Below, one piece after another: positions 26,597 through 36,329 of a stretch of 64,000 bases of DNA (positions are counted from its first letter, which is position 1; the number at the start of each line of letters is the position of its first letter). This DNA comes from Yinghuangia soli. GTDB taxonomy: Bacteria > Actinomycetota > Actinomycetes > Streptomycetales > Streptomycetaceae. The notes under the pieces were generated by a model. The model made no database searches. It saw nothing but the letters and a program-made list of their open reading frames with translations, and was not told where the DNA came from. The translations under genes and the position numbers were made by a program. Location: the NCBI RefSeq assembly GCF_021502675.1, contig NZ_JAKFHA010000004.1:247722-311721 (forward strand), written 5' to 3'.

Positions 26597-27694
26597 ATGA
26601 ACGAAGCGGATCGTCGGGAAGGCCGGCCCGCGCGGCCCGCGGGCTCCGCACGCCAAGGCGGTGCCAAGCCTGCGGTGGCGCGCGTCCGCCTCGTGGACGT
26701 GGCCCGCGAGGCGGGGCTCTCCAAGACCACCGTCTCGGCGGCCCTCAACGGCACCGGGCGCCTGTCCGACGCGGTACGCGAGCACGCGCGCGAGACCGCC
26801 CGCCGGCTCGGCTACCGCCCGAACGCGACCGCCCGGCTGCTGCGGGCCGGGCACACCCGGCTGATCGGCTTCGCGGTGCGCGAGTACGTCGCCGGGCCCT
26901 GGGCGTACATGGAACTGCCGTACTTCACGCAGCTCACCAACGCGACCGCCACCGCGGCGCTCGAACACGGGCACGCGCTCGTGCTGCTGCCCAACCACTC
27001 GCCGCGCGACGAATGGGCCGACCTGCCGCTGGACGCCATCTGCCTGGTCGACCCGGTGGTCGACGACCCGCTCGTGGACGACTTCCTGGCGGCCGGCATC
27101 CCGGTCCTCACCGACCGGCGGGTGGAGGGCCGGCCCGGCGGCTACTGGGTCGACATCGACTACGACGCCGCCATGCGCAGCGTCCTGGACCACCTCGCCG
27201 AGCAGGGCGCCACCGACATCGCCATGGTCACGGCGGGCCTGGACACGCTGTACACCCGCCGCTACCTCGCGGCCCAGGAGGCCTGGTCCGCGGAGACCGG
27301 ACGCCGGGTCCGCGTGGCGATGGTGGACCGGCCGGGGGTCGCCCCCACGCTGGCAGCGATCGGTGAACTGCTCGGCGGCGCCGGGCCGGGCCCCGACGCG
27401 CTGTTCGTGCTCAACGAGGTCAGCCCCACGCTGATCCTGGACTGCGCCCGGCGGCACGGCCGGCGCGTACCGGACGACCTGCTCGTCGTGTGCGCGACCG
27501 AGGACTCCACCGCCGAGCACACCGACCCGCCGGTCAGCGCACTCAGCATGCAGCCGGCGCTCGTCGCGGTGGCCGGCGTCGAACTGCTCGTCGAGGTCCT
27601 CGACAAGGGCCTCGCCGAACCGCGCGGCACCGAGGTGGCCACCCGGCTCGACATCCGCGCGTCGTCCCTGGCGAGCGCCCGCACCGGCAGCTGA
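26597..27694 (+). CDS. LacI family transcriptional regulator
   Basis: A 365-residue repressor-type protein. The helix-turn-helix (VRLVDVAREAGLSKTTVSAA) and hinge helix (LGYRPNATARLLRAG) are followed by a periplasmic-binding-protein-like effector domain to the C-terminus. The first 30 residues are a basic extension. It probably controls the divergent solute-binding lipoprotein through the palindrome at 26492-26505, with the transported solute or a derivative as effector; this is inference from position. It ends at a strong hairpin. Confidence 0.9.
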   Translation: MNEADRREGRPARPAGSARQGGAKPAVARVRLVDVAREAGLSKTTVSAALNGTGRLSDAVREHARETARRLGYRPNATARLLRAGHTRLIGFAVREYVAGPWAYMELPYFTQLTNATATAALEHGHALVLLPNHSPRDEWADLPLDAICLVDPVVDDPLVDDFLAAGIPVLTDRRVEGRPGGYWVDIDYDAAMRSVLDHLAEQGATDIAMVTAGLDTLYTRRYLAAQEAWSAETGRRVRVAMVDRPGVAPTLAAIGELLGGAGPGPDALFVLNEVSPTLILDCARRHGRRVPDDLLVVCATEDSTAEHTDPPVSALSMQPALVAVAGVELLVEVLDKGLAEPRGTEVATRLDIRASSLASARTGS

Positions 27695-27701
27695 CGCGAA
27701 A

Positions 27702-27739
27702 CGGCCGCCGCGCCCGGTCATCCCGGGGTGCGGCGGCCG
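27702..27739. terminator. Bidirectional terminator
   Basis: A 10-bp stem (27702-27711 with 27730-27739) encloses a smaller CCCGG/CCGGG stem, between the convergent lacI-type and DsbA-like genes. Confidence 0.7.
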
Positions 27740-27757
27740 AGTCGGCGACCCGAAACC

Positions 27758-28558
27758 CTAGAACGGCATGTGCATACCCATGCGGGCGTTGCGCGCCGCG
27801 CGGTCGATCTCGTCGAAGAACGTCTCCTTCGGCAGCGCGCCGACCAGCTTCTTGCCGTTGATCACGAACGTCGGGGTCATCTCCACCCCGGCCGCGACAC
27901 CGTCCCGCACGTTCTGGTCCACCGCGGCCCGGGCCGCGGGGCTCGCCGCGTCGGCGGAGAACCGGGCCAGGTCCGGCACCCCCGCGGCGCGCGCGTACCC
28001 GACAAGGGCGTCCTCACTGGCCGCGGAACGCGCGCCCTTGTCGAACAGCACGTCGTAGAACGGCCAGAACCGCCCCTGCTGCCCGGCCGCCCATGCCGCC
28101 TGCGCCAGCGTGTACGAACTCTCCCCGCGGATCGGGAAGCTGCGGTACTCGATGCGGAGCACGCCGGTGTCCACGTACTTCTTGACGACTGCCGACGAGG
28201 TCTCGCGCGCGAAGACGCCGCAGTAGTGGCAGTTGAAGTCCGAGTACTCCACCATCAGCACCGGCGCATCCGCCCGCCCGAGCGACATCGGCCCGACCGC
28301 CGCCTGCGGCCCCACGACCCGGCCGTCCGCCCCGGGCCCCGGGAAGAACCCGGCCGGCAGCGTGCCCGCCTCCGTGCGCTCCGCGGGGGCCGTCGGCGTC
28401 ACACCGCCGGCGGGCCGGCCGGGCGCCGACGTCGCCTGCGAGAACTGCGCGAGGATCCCCATCATGACGGCCAGCAGCCCCACCGAGGCCATGACCAGGA
28501 CGCGCCGCCGATAGGCCCGCGAGGTGGGCCCCTCGTCCGCACTCAGAATCAACCGCAT
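27758..28558 (-). CDS. Membrane-anchored DsbA-like thiol oxidoreductase
   Basis: A 266-residue thioredoxin-fold protein. An N-terminal anchor (RRVLVMASVGLLAVMMGILAQ) and a Pro/Gly linker precede the DsbA/Thioredoxin_4 domain with SDFNCHYCGVFA (CxxC active site CHYC) and the cis-proline loop MTPTFVINGKKLVGAL. It should introduce or isomerise disulfides in exported proteins. No partner DsbB/VKOR gene is adjacent. It has the usual length for actinobacterial family members. Confidence 0.9.
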   Translation of the reverse strand: MRLILSADEGPTSRAYRRRVLVMASVGLLAVMMGILAQFSQATSAPGRPAGGVTPTAPAERTEAGTLPAGFFPGPGADGRVVGPQAAVGPMSLGRADAPVLMVEYSDFNCHYCGVFARETSSAVVKKYVDTGVLRIEYRSFPIRGESSYTLAQAAWAAGQQGRFWPFYDVLFDKGARSAASEDALVGYARAAGVPDLARFSADAASPAARAAVDQNVRDGVAAGVEMTPTFVINGKKLVGALPKETFFDEIDRAARNARMGMHMPF

Positions 28559-28661
28559 AACCGCGCCCGCCGCCTTCCGCTCGTGCTCGCCCTACAGCGC
28601 GCAACACAACGACCGGACCGCCTGAAGGGACACGCCCCGTTGCTCCACCCGAGCCGACCGA

Positions 28662-29375
28662 TCACCCCTCTGGCGAGCGGTGCTCCCAGGGCGGCCGGTA
28701 GGCCAGGCCTCCATAGGAAGCCTGGTGGTCATTGAGGACGAGAGCGGCGAGCCACTGCAGCTCCAGGAAGTACCGGAACGCGCTTGCGTCGTACCTCGGG
28801 TATCCGAAAAGGCGGGTCGCGTCTTCCAAGTGGGCCGACTTGCTGTGCAGTTTGTGCCAGTCGGTCGAGTCCAGGTCACCGTCCCGCTCCAGATAGGCGG
28901 ACACGGAGTTTTCGACGGTTGCCACCACATAACCGAACAGCGCTCGGTCTGATTGGGGCATGTCCGGGAACGGTGTCGCCCGGTGGGCGGCGAATCGGAT
29001 TCCGGCCTCGCGGAACATGACCGCATGTCCGTCCGGCCCGGCCCAACGGATGCCGCCGATATAGCGGAGGTCGTCAGGCTGGGGACGCCGCCGGTGTTGC
29101 GCCTTCTCGACGCGGCGCTTTGCCGCGAACGCAGCGGTGTCGGCCAGCAGCGCGCGGCGGCTGGTCAGCAGTCGGTCCAGGGCGTATTCCAGTGCGGCTT
29201 CGTCCTTGCGCAGGTCACCGAGGGTGTGGAGGTACGACCAGGTGGCGTGGAAGCCGAGCGGGGAGTAGCGGTGGACGACCGAGGCCATGGCCCCGCGGCG
29301 CCGGTGCATCGGCAGGGAGCGGTCGGCGACTGCCGCGACGTAGGAGTGGAAGCCCATCGGGGGATCAAACCGCAT
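28662..29375 (-). CDS. Hypothetical protein with less biased codon use
   Basis: A 237-residue predicted soluble, mostly helical protein that I do not recognise. Tryptophan- and tyrosine-containing segments such as FHATWSYLHTLGDLRKDEAA and SAFRYFLELQWLAALVLNDH stand out. Third positions carry more A/T (for example CGT, GAT, GCA, TAT codons) than the neighbours, which fits recent acquisition. The start is uncertain between the ATG at 29375 and one at 29357. It lies immediately beside the riboswitch leader, divergent from the wall hydrolase. Confidence 0.6.
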   Translation of the reverse strand: MRFDPPMGFHSYVAAVADRSLPMHRRRGAMASVVHRYSPLGFHATWSYLHTLGDLRKDEAALEYALDRLLTSRRALLADTAAFAAKRRVEKAQHRRRPQPDDLRYIGGIRWAGPDGHAVMFREAGIRFAAHRATPFPDMPQSDRALFGYVVATVENSVSAYLERDGDLDSTDWHKLHSKSAHLEDATRLFGYPRYDASAFRYFLELQWLAALVLNDHQASYGGLAYRPPWEHRSPEG

Positions 29376-29649
29376 CTGTCCCGAGTTGCCGAGGACTTTT
29401 GGGTTCGGTTACGAAGCCACGCCTTATGAGCGGCGGATCACGCGCGGTGGCCGGGATGTGCAGAAAGTCGCCGCAGCCCGACTGTTCGTGCGGGAATCGG
29501 CGGCGTTGTGTCAGGGCGGGGCTGCGGGGCGTGGTGATGTCTGCAAAAGGGAAAGTTCGCAAAATCTTGGCCGGGGCGGCTCGTTTGAGTCGGCGGAGGT
29601 CCGCTGCCTACGTTCTTCGGCGTCGGCCTACCCGCCGGCCCCGCTCTCC

Positions 29650-31075
<1,426 letters not shown>

Positions 31076-31162
31076 GCGATGCCCGCGGCATCCCGCGCGT
31101 TCGCGGCGTAGGAGAAGGACCTGCTCAGTTGTGGGACTGACGCAGGAGATCAGGTGGCGGAG

Positions 31163-31189
31163 GCCGGCCGGGGTCAGCTCCCGGCCGGC
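31163..31189. terminator. Bidirectional terminator
   Basis: A perfect 10-bp stem (31163-31172 with 31180-31189) and 7-nt loop between the convergent wall hydrolase and cutC genes. Confidence 0.7.
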
Positions 31190-31223
31190 ACCCGCCGCCT
31201 CGGCGTGCCGTCAAGTCGTATGA

Positions 31224-31898
31224 CTATCCGACAAGTTCGCGCCAGACGGCGACCTGCTCCGCATCGACCGGGGAAGCCCAGCCGCGCGGCCGCGCCGGCG
31301 TGCCGATGTGGAACGCGTCGAGGCCCGCGGCCCGCAACTGCCCCACGTGCTCGGCCCGCAGGCCGCCGCCGACCAGGATGCGCGGTCCGCAAGCCGCGGC
31401 GGCGTCCGCGGCGAGGACCGCGGCCCCGGCCGCGACGCCGTCCGCCGCACCCGAGGTGAGCACCGTGTCGACGCCGGTCAGCGCGCCGACCGTCTCCCAC
31501 GCCTCGGCACGGTCGCGCGTGTGGTCGAACGCGCGGTGAAAGGTCCAGTGCGTATCGGGCAGCACGCCGAGGACTTCCTCGCACGCCTCCACGTCCACCC
31601 GGCCGTCCTCGCCGAGCCAGCCGCCCACGAACTCCCGCGCGCCCGCCCGCCACAGGGCCTCGGCATCGGCGCACAGCCGGGCCAGCGGCACACCGCGCGC
31701 GAAGCCCGCGGCTCGCCGCACCATCACGCGGACCGGGATCTCCACCGCCTCGCGTACCTCGGCGAACACACCTGCGTCCGGGGTCAGCCCGTCCGCCGCC
31801 ATGTCCGCCACCAACTCCACCCGGTCCGCACCGCCCGCCGCCGCGGCGCGGGCATCGGCGGCGGACAGGACCACGACTTCGAGCAGGCTCTGCGACAT
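31224..31898 (-). CDS. cutC: Copper homeostasis protein CutC family
   Basis: A 224-residue TIM-barrel protein with the CutC signatures: LEVVVLSAADARAAAAGGAD at the N-terminus, IPVRVMVRRAAGF, WTFHRAFDHTRDR, DTVLTSGAADG and RILVGGGLRAEHV. The family was linked to copper tolerance in E. coli, although the biochemical role is unsettled. It is the last gene of a minus-strand group, 19 bp after an alpha/beta hydrolase gene, so it is probably co-transcribed with it. Confidence 0.9.
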   Translation of the reverse strand: MSQSLLEVVVLSAADARAAAAGGADRVELVADMAADGLTPDAGVFAEVREAVEIPVRVMVRRAAGFARGVPLARLCADAEALWRAGAREFVGGWLGEDGRVDVEACEEVLGVLPDTHWTFHRAFDHTRDRAEAWETVGALTGVDTVLTSGAADGVAAGAAVLAADAAAACGPRILVGGGLRAEHVGQLRAAGLDAFHIGTPARPRGWASPVDAEQVAVWRELVG

Positions 31899-31917
31899 GT
31901 CCGGATCCTGCCACGCG

Positions 31918-32769
31918 TCAGTGCGCCGCCAGGTGCTCCAGCAGCGCGGTGTTCAGCGCGTCGGCGCCCTGCTCGGGCACCCAGTGCCCCACGCCCGGCA
32001 GCGCCACGAACCGGTACGGGCCCGCCACATGCTCCGCCGTCCGCTCGGCCGCCGCACGGCTCAGCGCGGCGTCGTCCGCACCCCACACGTACAGCGTCGG
32101 CGCCGCGATCCGGCCCGCGTCGTGCAGCGACTTCGGCGTGATGGCCCGGTACCAATTGAGCGCCCCGGTGAGCGCGCCCGGCTCGCGCAGCACGTCGAGG
32201 TACTCCGCGACGGACGCCTCGGGCAGGCCCTGGTACGCCGCTCGCAGATACGCGGCGTCGTCTGCCAGCAGGGTCTCCTCGGCAGTGCCGCGGGTCCGGA
32301 ACAGGTCCATGTAGGACGAGCGTTCGCGCTGGTCGGAGCGGCCGTCGCGGGCCGCCGCGGACATCGCGTCCGGGTGCGGCGTGGACACGACCCCGAGGCT
32401 GCGCACGCGCGCCGGGTGCAGGCCGGCGACCTGCCACGCGATCGCGCCGCCCCAGTCGTGGCCGACCAGGTCGAACCCCGCGCCGGCCGCGCCGAGCGCG
32501 TCAGCGACCGCAAGCACGTCGCCGACCAGCGCGTCCCGGTCGTACGCGGACTCCTCCGCGGGCCGGGCACCGGGGGAGTACCCGCGCTGGTCGAAAGCGA
32601 CGGCCCGGAAGCCCGCATCGCCCAGCGCGTCCAACTGCGCGAGCCATTCCGCCGAGGTCTGCGGGAAGCCGTGCAGCAGGACGACCAGGCGGCCGTCCGC
32701 CGGGCCGGCTGCCCGGGCCCGGAAGGCCAGGCCGCCGGCCTGGATCCGCACACTCTCGATGACCGCCAC
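31918..32769 (-). CDS. Alpha/beta hydrolase (epoxide-hydrolase-like)
   Basis: A 283-residue alpha/beta-fold enzyme. The oxyanion segment HGFPQTSAEW, AFDQRGYSPGARP, nucleophile elbow GHDWGG (Asp nucleophile), acid in LYVWGADDAALS and the histidine in GVGHWVPEQ give an Asp-Asp-His triad of the epoxide hydrolase/haloalkane dehalogenase type. The two tyrosines expected in the cap are plausible (YRAITPKSL region) but not proven. The GTG at 32769 has GGGGTG upstream; an earlier in-frame start is less likely. It sits between the LLM oxidoreductase and cutC on one strand. Confidence 0.85.
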   Translation of the reverse strand: MAVIESVRIQAGGLAFRARAAGPADGRLVVLLHGFPQTSAEWLAQLDALGDAGFRAVAFDQRGYSPGARPAEESAYDRDALVGDVLAVADALGAAGAGFDLVGHDWGGAIAWQVAGLHPARVRSLGVVSTPHPDAMSAAARDGRSDQRERSSYMDLFRTRGTAEETLLADDAAYLRAAYQGLPEASVAEYLDVLREPGALTGALNWYRAITPKSLHDAGRIAAPTLYVWGADDAALSRAAAERTAEHVAGPYRFVALPGVGHWVPEQGADALNTALLEHLAAH

Positions 32770-32833
32770 TCGGCACCCCGCTCGTTCGGTCGACGCGTCC
32801 ACCCGACAGTGTCCGGCGGAACCCGCCCGTGCG

Positions 32834-33838
32834 TCACCCGGCCCCGTGCGCAGCACCGCTCGGCACCGGGGAACCGACGACCGCAGGGGCGATTTCCCGC
32901 CACTCCTCGAGCGGCAACCGGGCGGGGTCGGCGGTCAGGACCTGAAGGCACACGTGGTCGGCGCCCGCGTCGAGGTGCGCGCGGACGCGGCGCTCGACGG
33001 CCTCGACATCGCCGTACGCCACGATCGCGTCGACGAGCCGGCGGCTCGGGCCGTTCACGGTGTCCTCGTCGCCGAAGCCCAGCCGCCGGACGTTGGCGGC
33101 CTGATGCGGCGCCGCGGCGACATACATGGCCACGTGCGCAGTGGCGATCTCGCGCGCCCGTTCGATGTCGGTGTCCAGCACGACGGCCTGTTCGACGCCC
33201 AGGAACGCCGCCGAGCCCATCAAGGCGCGGGCCTGCGCGGTGTGTTCGACGGGCACGAAGTACGGATGCGCGCCCCAGGCCCGTGCCCCGGCCAACTGCA
33301 GCATCTTGGGGCCGAGCGCGGCGAGGACCCGGCGCGGCGGCCCGTCGGGGCGCGGCCCGTGCATGGGGACCGCGTCCATCGAGTCCAGGTACGCGGTCAT
33401 CGTGGCGACCGCGCGGCCGCGGGCCGGCATCGGGTACCCGTCCATCTCGTGCACGGTGTCGTCCACGCGATGGCCGCCGAGGCCGAGGACGAAGCGGCCC
33501 GGGTACGCGTCGGCGAGGGTGCGTTCCGCGGTGGCCATGGCGATCGGGTCGCGGAAGGCGATGTTGGCGATGCCGGCCGCGACGGTGAGGCGGCGGGTGG
33601 CGGCGAGCAGCAGCCAGGCCTGGCCGACGCTGTCGCGGCCGAACGCCTCGCCGTACCAGAGGGCGCCGTAGCCGAGTTCCTCGATCTCGGCGGCGGCCTC
33701 CCGGACGCGGCCGGCGGGGTGGGCGTCGAAACCGAAGGTCCAGATCCCGGCCCGGCCGAGGCCGGCGGTGGCGGAGAGCGAAGCGGGGTCCGTGTAGTCG
33801 GGGTGTGCAGGCAGGTGTGCAGGCGTGTGTGCAGGCAT
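32834..33838 (-). CDS. LLM class F420-dependent oxidoreductase (TIGR03620 type)
   Basis: A 334-residue luciferase-like enzyme. The type is shown by GLGRAGIWTFGFDAHPAG, LGYGALWYGEAFGRDSVGQA, AAGIANIAFRDPIAMATAER, GRFVLGLGGHRVDDT and RRVLAALGPKMLQLAGARAW, as in the F420-binding TIGR03620 group. It is a paralogue of the gene at 43461-44387. The N-terminus (PAHTPAHLPAH) is encoded by a GTGTGCAGGC-like tandem repeat. It is divergent from a TetR regulator with two matching operators between, so it is the likely target of that repressor. Confidence 0.9.
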   Translation of the reverse strand: MPAHTPAHLPAHPDYTDPASLSATAGLGRAGIWTFGFDAHPAGRVREAAAEIEELGYGALWYGEAFGRDSVGQAWLLLAATRRLTVAAGIANIAFRDPIAMATAERTLADAYPGRFVLGLGGHRVDDTVHEMDGYPMPARGRAVATMTAYLDSMDAVPMHGPRPDGPPRRVLAALGPKMLQLAGARAWGAHPYFVPVEHTAQARALMGSAAFLGVEQAVVLDTDIERAREIATAHVAMYVAAAPHQAANVRRLGFGDEDTVNGPSRRLVDAIVAYGDVEAVERRVRAHLDAGADHVCLQVLTADPARLPLEEWREIAPAVVGSPVPSGAAHGAG

Positions 33839-33885
33839 GGAGGTGCCGTGCTCCTTCGCGGGGTCGCGGACAGGCCGCCGAATAA

Positions 33886-33902
33886 CCGGAGAGGTTCTCC
33901 GG
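33886..33902. promoter_or_regulatory. TetR operator, site 1
   Basis: CCGGAGAGGTTCTCCGG is a 17-bp palindrome (7-bp arms) between the divergent LLM and TetR genes. It shares the CGGAGA/TCTCCG arms with site 2, whose centre is 34 bp away, about three helical turns. Confidence 0.7.
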
Positions 33903-33919
33903 ATGACTGCCACGACAAT

Positions 33920-33936
33920 ACGGAGAACCTCTCCGT
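33920..33936. promoter_or_regulatory. TetR operator, site 2
   Basis: ACGGAGAACCTCTCCGT is a 17-bp palindrome with the same arms as site 1 and an inverted centre. It lies shortly upstream of TAGGAT (33953-33958), a possible -10 box for the TetR gene. Confidence 0.7.
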
Positions 33937-34014
33937 TTTTCCAGGGGGCGGATAGGATCGGACCGCGCAGCACGCACCCCGAGCAGCGGAGACCCCGCCG
34001 GAGAACAGGCAGAC

Positions 34015-34656
34015 ATGGCCGCACCCCACACCGCATCCCACACGGCACCACACGGCGCACCCCCCAGCGCAGCGCAGCCGCCCCGGCGCGCCGACGCCCG
34101 GCAGAACCGCGAACGTGTGCTGGCCGCGGCCCGCGAGGTCTTCACCGAGTCGGGGCCCGAGGCGTCCCTCAACGAGATCGCGCGCCGCGCGGGCGTCGGC
34201 CCCGGCACGCTCTACCGGCACTTCCCCAACCGGCACGCCCTGGTCGCCGCGGTCGTGAAGGACCGCGTCACGGCCCTGTGCGGGCACGCCGACGGACTCC
34301 TCGCTGCGGACCGGCCCGCCGACGAGGCTCTGGCGGATTGGCTGCGCGCCTTCCTCGAGCACGCCCGGACCCAGCACGGCATGGGCGTCGCCGCGATGAT
34401 CGCCGATGCCGACGCGGCCGGCGGCGGTGCCGAGGCCGGCGGCGAACTCGACCTCAATTGCCACCTGTCGATCCACAATTCCGCCGAGGCGCTGCTCGGC
34501 CGGGCCCGCGAAGCCGGGTCGGTGCGCCGCGACCTGAGCGCCGACGACCTGATCCAGCTGGTCGTCGGCATCGCCCTGTCCACCGCCCGCAGCCCCGATC
34601 CCGACCAGCCCGAACGCCTGCTGGCCCTGGTGCTCGACGCGGCTCGGCCCCGCTGA
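34015..34656 (+). CDS. TetR family transcriptional regulator
   Basis: A 213-residue repressor. The N-terminal helix-turn-helix reads RERVLAAAREVFTESGPEAS, then LNEIARRAGVGPGTLYRHFP and NRHALVAAV, followed by a TetR C-terminal ligand and dimer domain. The first 28 residues are a His/Pro/Ala-rich extension. The paired palindromes upstream point to autoregulation and control of the divergent LLM oxidoreductase group. Its stop codon abuts the stop codon of the convergent downstream gene with no base between. Confidence 0.92.
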   Translation: MAAPHTASHTAPHGAPPSAAQPPRRADARQNRERVLAAAREVFTESGPEASLNEIARRAGVGPGTLYRHFPNRHALVAAVVKDRVTALCGHADGLLAADRPADEALADWLRAFLEHARTQHGMGVAAMIADADAAGGGAEAGGELDLNCHLSIHNSAEALLGRAREAGSVRRDLSADDLIQLVVGIALSTARSPDPDQPERLLALVLDAARPR

Positions 34657-35205
34657 CTACCCGAAGTTCCATGCGGCGGGCAGTGCCGCATCGCAGACCG
34701 CGCAGGTGAAATCCCCGTCGCGCACGACATTCCGCTCCGCGCACGCCGCGCAGCGCCGGAACACGATCGCGTACGTCAGCTCTGCGGGATGCGGCACCCC
34801 GATGCGGTCGAGAACCACCGAAAGCACGTCCCAACAAGACGGTTCGGGGCAGTAGCCGGTCGAAAGATTGCTCACCTCGTCCACCACCCACCGGCCCGAT
34901 CGGACCGCGAACCCGATCTCACCCGCGGCCAGTACCGGGCGCCCCGCGGCGCAAGCGACATGCTCGCTGCGCCGCGGCGCCAAGCGAAGAATCCCGTCCT
35001 CGGTGACGGCATAGGTGAACGGCTCGGAGTGTTCCGCGCGGTCCCGGGCAGTCAGCCAAGCGGCCAAGTCGCCTGACGAAACGATCGGTTGGCCGGGTGC
35101 GGCGCCCGATTCCGCGGCCGCCGCGGCGATCTCGGGCGGCCCGACGTACGCATAGACCCGCGGCGTGCCCGCGGTCAGTCGGAGGCCAGGCGGTCCCGGT
35201 GCCAT
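34657..35205 (-). CDS. Hypothetical protein with C-terminal zinc ribbon
   Basis: A 182-residue protein of unknown function. The C-terminus carries CAACAERN and CAVCDAAL, four cysteines spaced as a zinc ribbon, ending PAAWNFG. The middle includes VSNLSTGYCPEPSCWDVLSV. The ATG at 35205 lies inside the end of the upstream helix-turn-helix gene (31-nt overlap in another frame), so the two are translationally linked and probably act together. I see this as a two-gene unit of unknown role. Confidence 0.7.
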   Translation of the reverse strand: MAPGPPGLRLTAGTPRVYAYVGPPEIAAAAAESGAAPGQPIVSSGDLAAWLTARDRAEHSEPFTYAVTEDGILRLAPRRSEHVACAAGRPVLAAGEIGFAVRSGRWVVDEVSNLSTGYCPEPSCWDVLSVVLDRIGVPHPAELTYAIVFRRCAACAERNVVRDGDFTCAVCDAALPAAWNFG

Positions 35206-35933
35206 ACACCGATCATCCCCGACTCCGCGGGCGGGTTCCCCAGCGCCGCCCAGAAGCGGTCGGCGATGTGCGCCGGGTCCGGGGCCGCGTCCGGCCCGCT
35301 GTCCGAGCGCGGACGCGCACCCGGTACGCCGTCCGACCACGACAGCGAGACCCGCGCCCGGTGCGTGAACTCCTCGTGCACCGCGGCCAGCGCCGCGGCG
35401 ACCCGGGACCTGCGCAGCCCGAGCAGCCGCGCCATCGGCGCGGCCTGCGACTTCGGCCGCCCCTGCAAAGTCTCGTGCAGCAGCCGGTCCACCTCCGGTG
35501 CGGCACCCGACACCGTGGCCAGATCGCGCAGCGAGAGCCGCAATTCGCGGACCAGCGCGGCGGTCGAGCGCTCGTCACCGCGCCAGGTGTTCTCCTGCTC
35601 CATCGCCTCGTACCTGGCCCGCGGCACGCCGATCCGCACGCACAGTTCGTCGACCGAGAGCCGCTGCCCGATCCGGTGCTCGCGCAGCGCCCCCGCACTG
35701 CCCATCAGGTCGGCGGGGGAGCACCACAGGATCTCCGCGAGCGCGAGCAGTTCCGCCTCCCCGGGCGCGGACCGGCCGGACTCCCAGTCGGCCACCGCGC
35801 GGCCGTCCGCGAAGATCCGGAACGCGGCCAGGCCATGCGCGACCTGATCATGCGTCAAGTGCAGGCCGACCCGGGCCCGGCGCGCGGCCGGTGGCGAGAA
35901 AGGCGGACGGGGAGTGTCTCTGGCGGACTCCAT
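35175..35933 (-). CDS. Helix-turn-helix DNA-binding protein
   Basis: A 252-residue protein containing two XRE-like helix-turn-helix segments: LHLTHDQVAHGLAAFRIFAD, then ADWESGRSAPGEAELLALAE, and a second from IGQRLSVDELCVRIGVPRARYEAMEQ. The C-terminal half (LARLLGLRRSRVAAALAAVHEE) is helical. It probably binds DNA, and its overlap with a zinc-ribbon gene suggests a paired function. It is divergent from the SigB-like gene across a 396-bp region. No clear ribosome site precedes the ATG at 35933. Confidence 0.75.
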   Translation of the reverse strand: MESARDTPRPPFSPPAARRARVGLHLTHDQVAHGLAAFRIFADGRAVADWESGRSAPGEAELLALAEILWCSPADLMGSAGALREHRIGQRLSVDELCVRIGVPRARYEAMEQENTWRGDERSTAALVRELRLSLRDLATVSGAAPEVDRLLHETLQGRPKSQAAPMARLLGLRRSRVAAALAAVHEEFTHRARVSLSWSDGVPGARPRSDSGPDAAPDPAHIADRFWAALGNPPAESGMIGVWHRDRLASD

Positions 35934-36063
35934 CGGGCCAGGCTAGGCGCGCGACACGCCGACCGGACCTGGAGGATCGCACCGCAGTGGACGCACCGCG
36001 GCAGCCCCGGATCGGCACAATCTCCAGCAACTCCGGCGGCACTCCGGGACACCGGACAGCAGA

Positions 36064-36099
36064 AGACCCCGGAGCGAACGGGGGGACGCTCCGGGGTCT
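36064..36099 (+). terminator. Orphan terminator-like hairpin upstream of sigma factor gene
   Basis: A perfect 13-bp stem (36064-36076 with 36087-36099) and 10-nt loop with no gene ending before it on the plus strand. It may end a small RNA starting near 35940, attenuate a longer leader of the sigma factor gene, or insulate it. The rest of 35934-36226 shows no gene. Confidence 0.5.
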
Positions 36100-36226
36100 C
36101 ATGCAGTACAACGACGGCCCCTCGGCGGGGTTACGGATCGCTCGCCGGGAATTCCGACCGGTTGTCCGCCCAGCTGTCCGCGGTCCGCATCGGTGGCCGG
36201 ATCCTTGCCTCCGGCGGAATTCGCCT

Positions 36227-36251
36227 GCATCCGCGTGTGGATCCCGGGTAC
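36227..36251 (+). promoter_or_regulatory. SigB/SigF-type promoter (autoregulatory candidate)
   Basis: GCAT followed after 15 bases by GGGTAC matches the GNNT-N14-16-GGGTA(C/T) consensus described for Streptomyces SigB promoters. It lies 79 bp upstream of the ATG of a SigB/F-family gene, so the factor probably drives its own transcription. Confidence 0.6.
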
Positions 36252-36329
36252 GCGGACAGTGTCGGAGCAACTCCCATCCCCGGAATGCACCGTGGCCGAC
36301 GGTCCGCCGGGACATGAGGAAGGAGCATC

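Noticed and set aside
24695-27721. Apparent 1008-codon minus-strand gene
   Set aside because: The upstream two fifths is antisense to the lacI-type gene and meaningless; the true gene begins near 26332 at a lipoprotein signal peptide.
36064-36099. tRNA or structured RNA gene upstream of the SigB-like gene
   Set aside because: Only one hairpin is present; no cloverleaf or known RNA motif could be traced.
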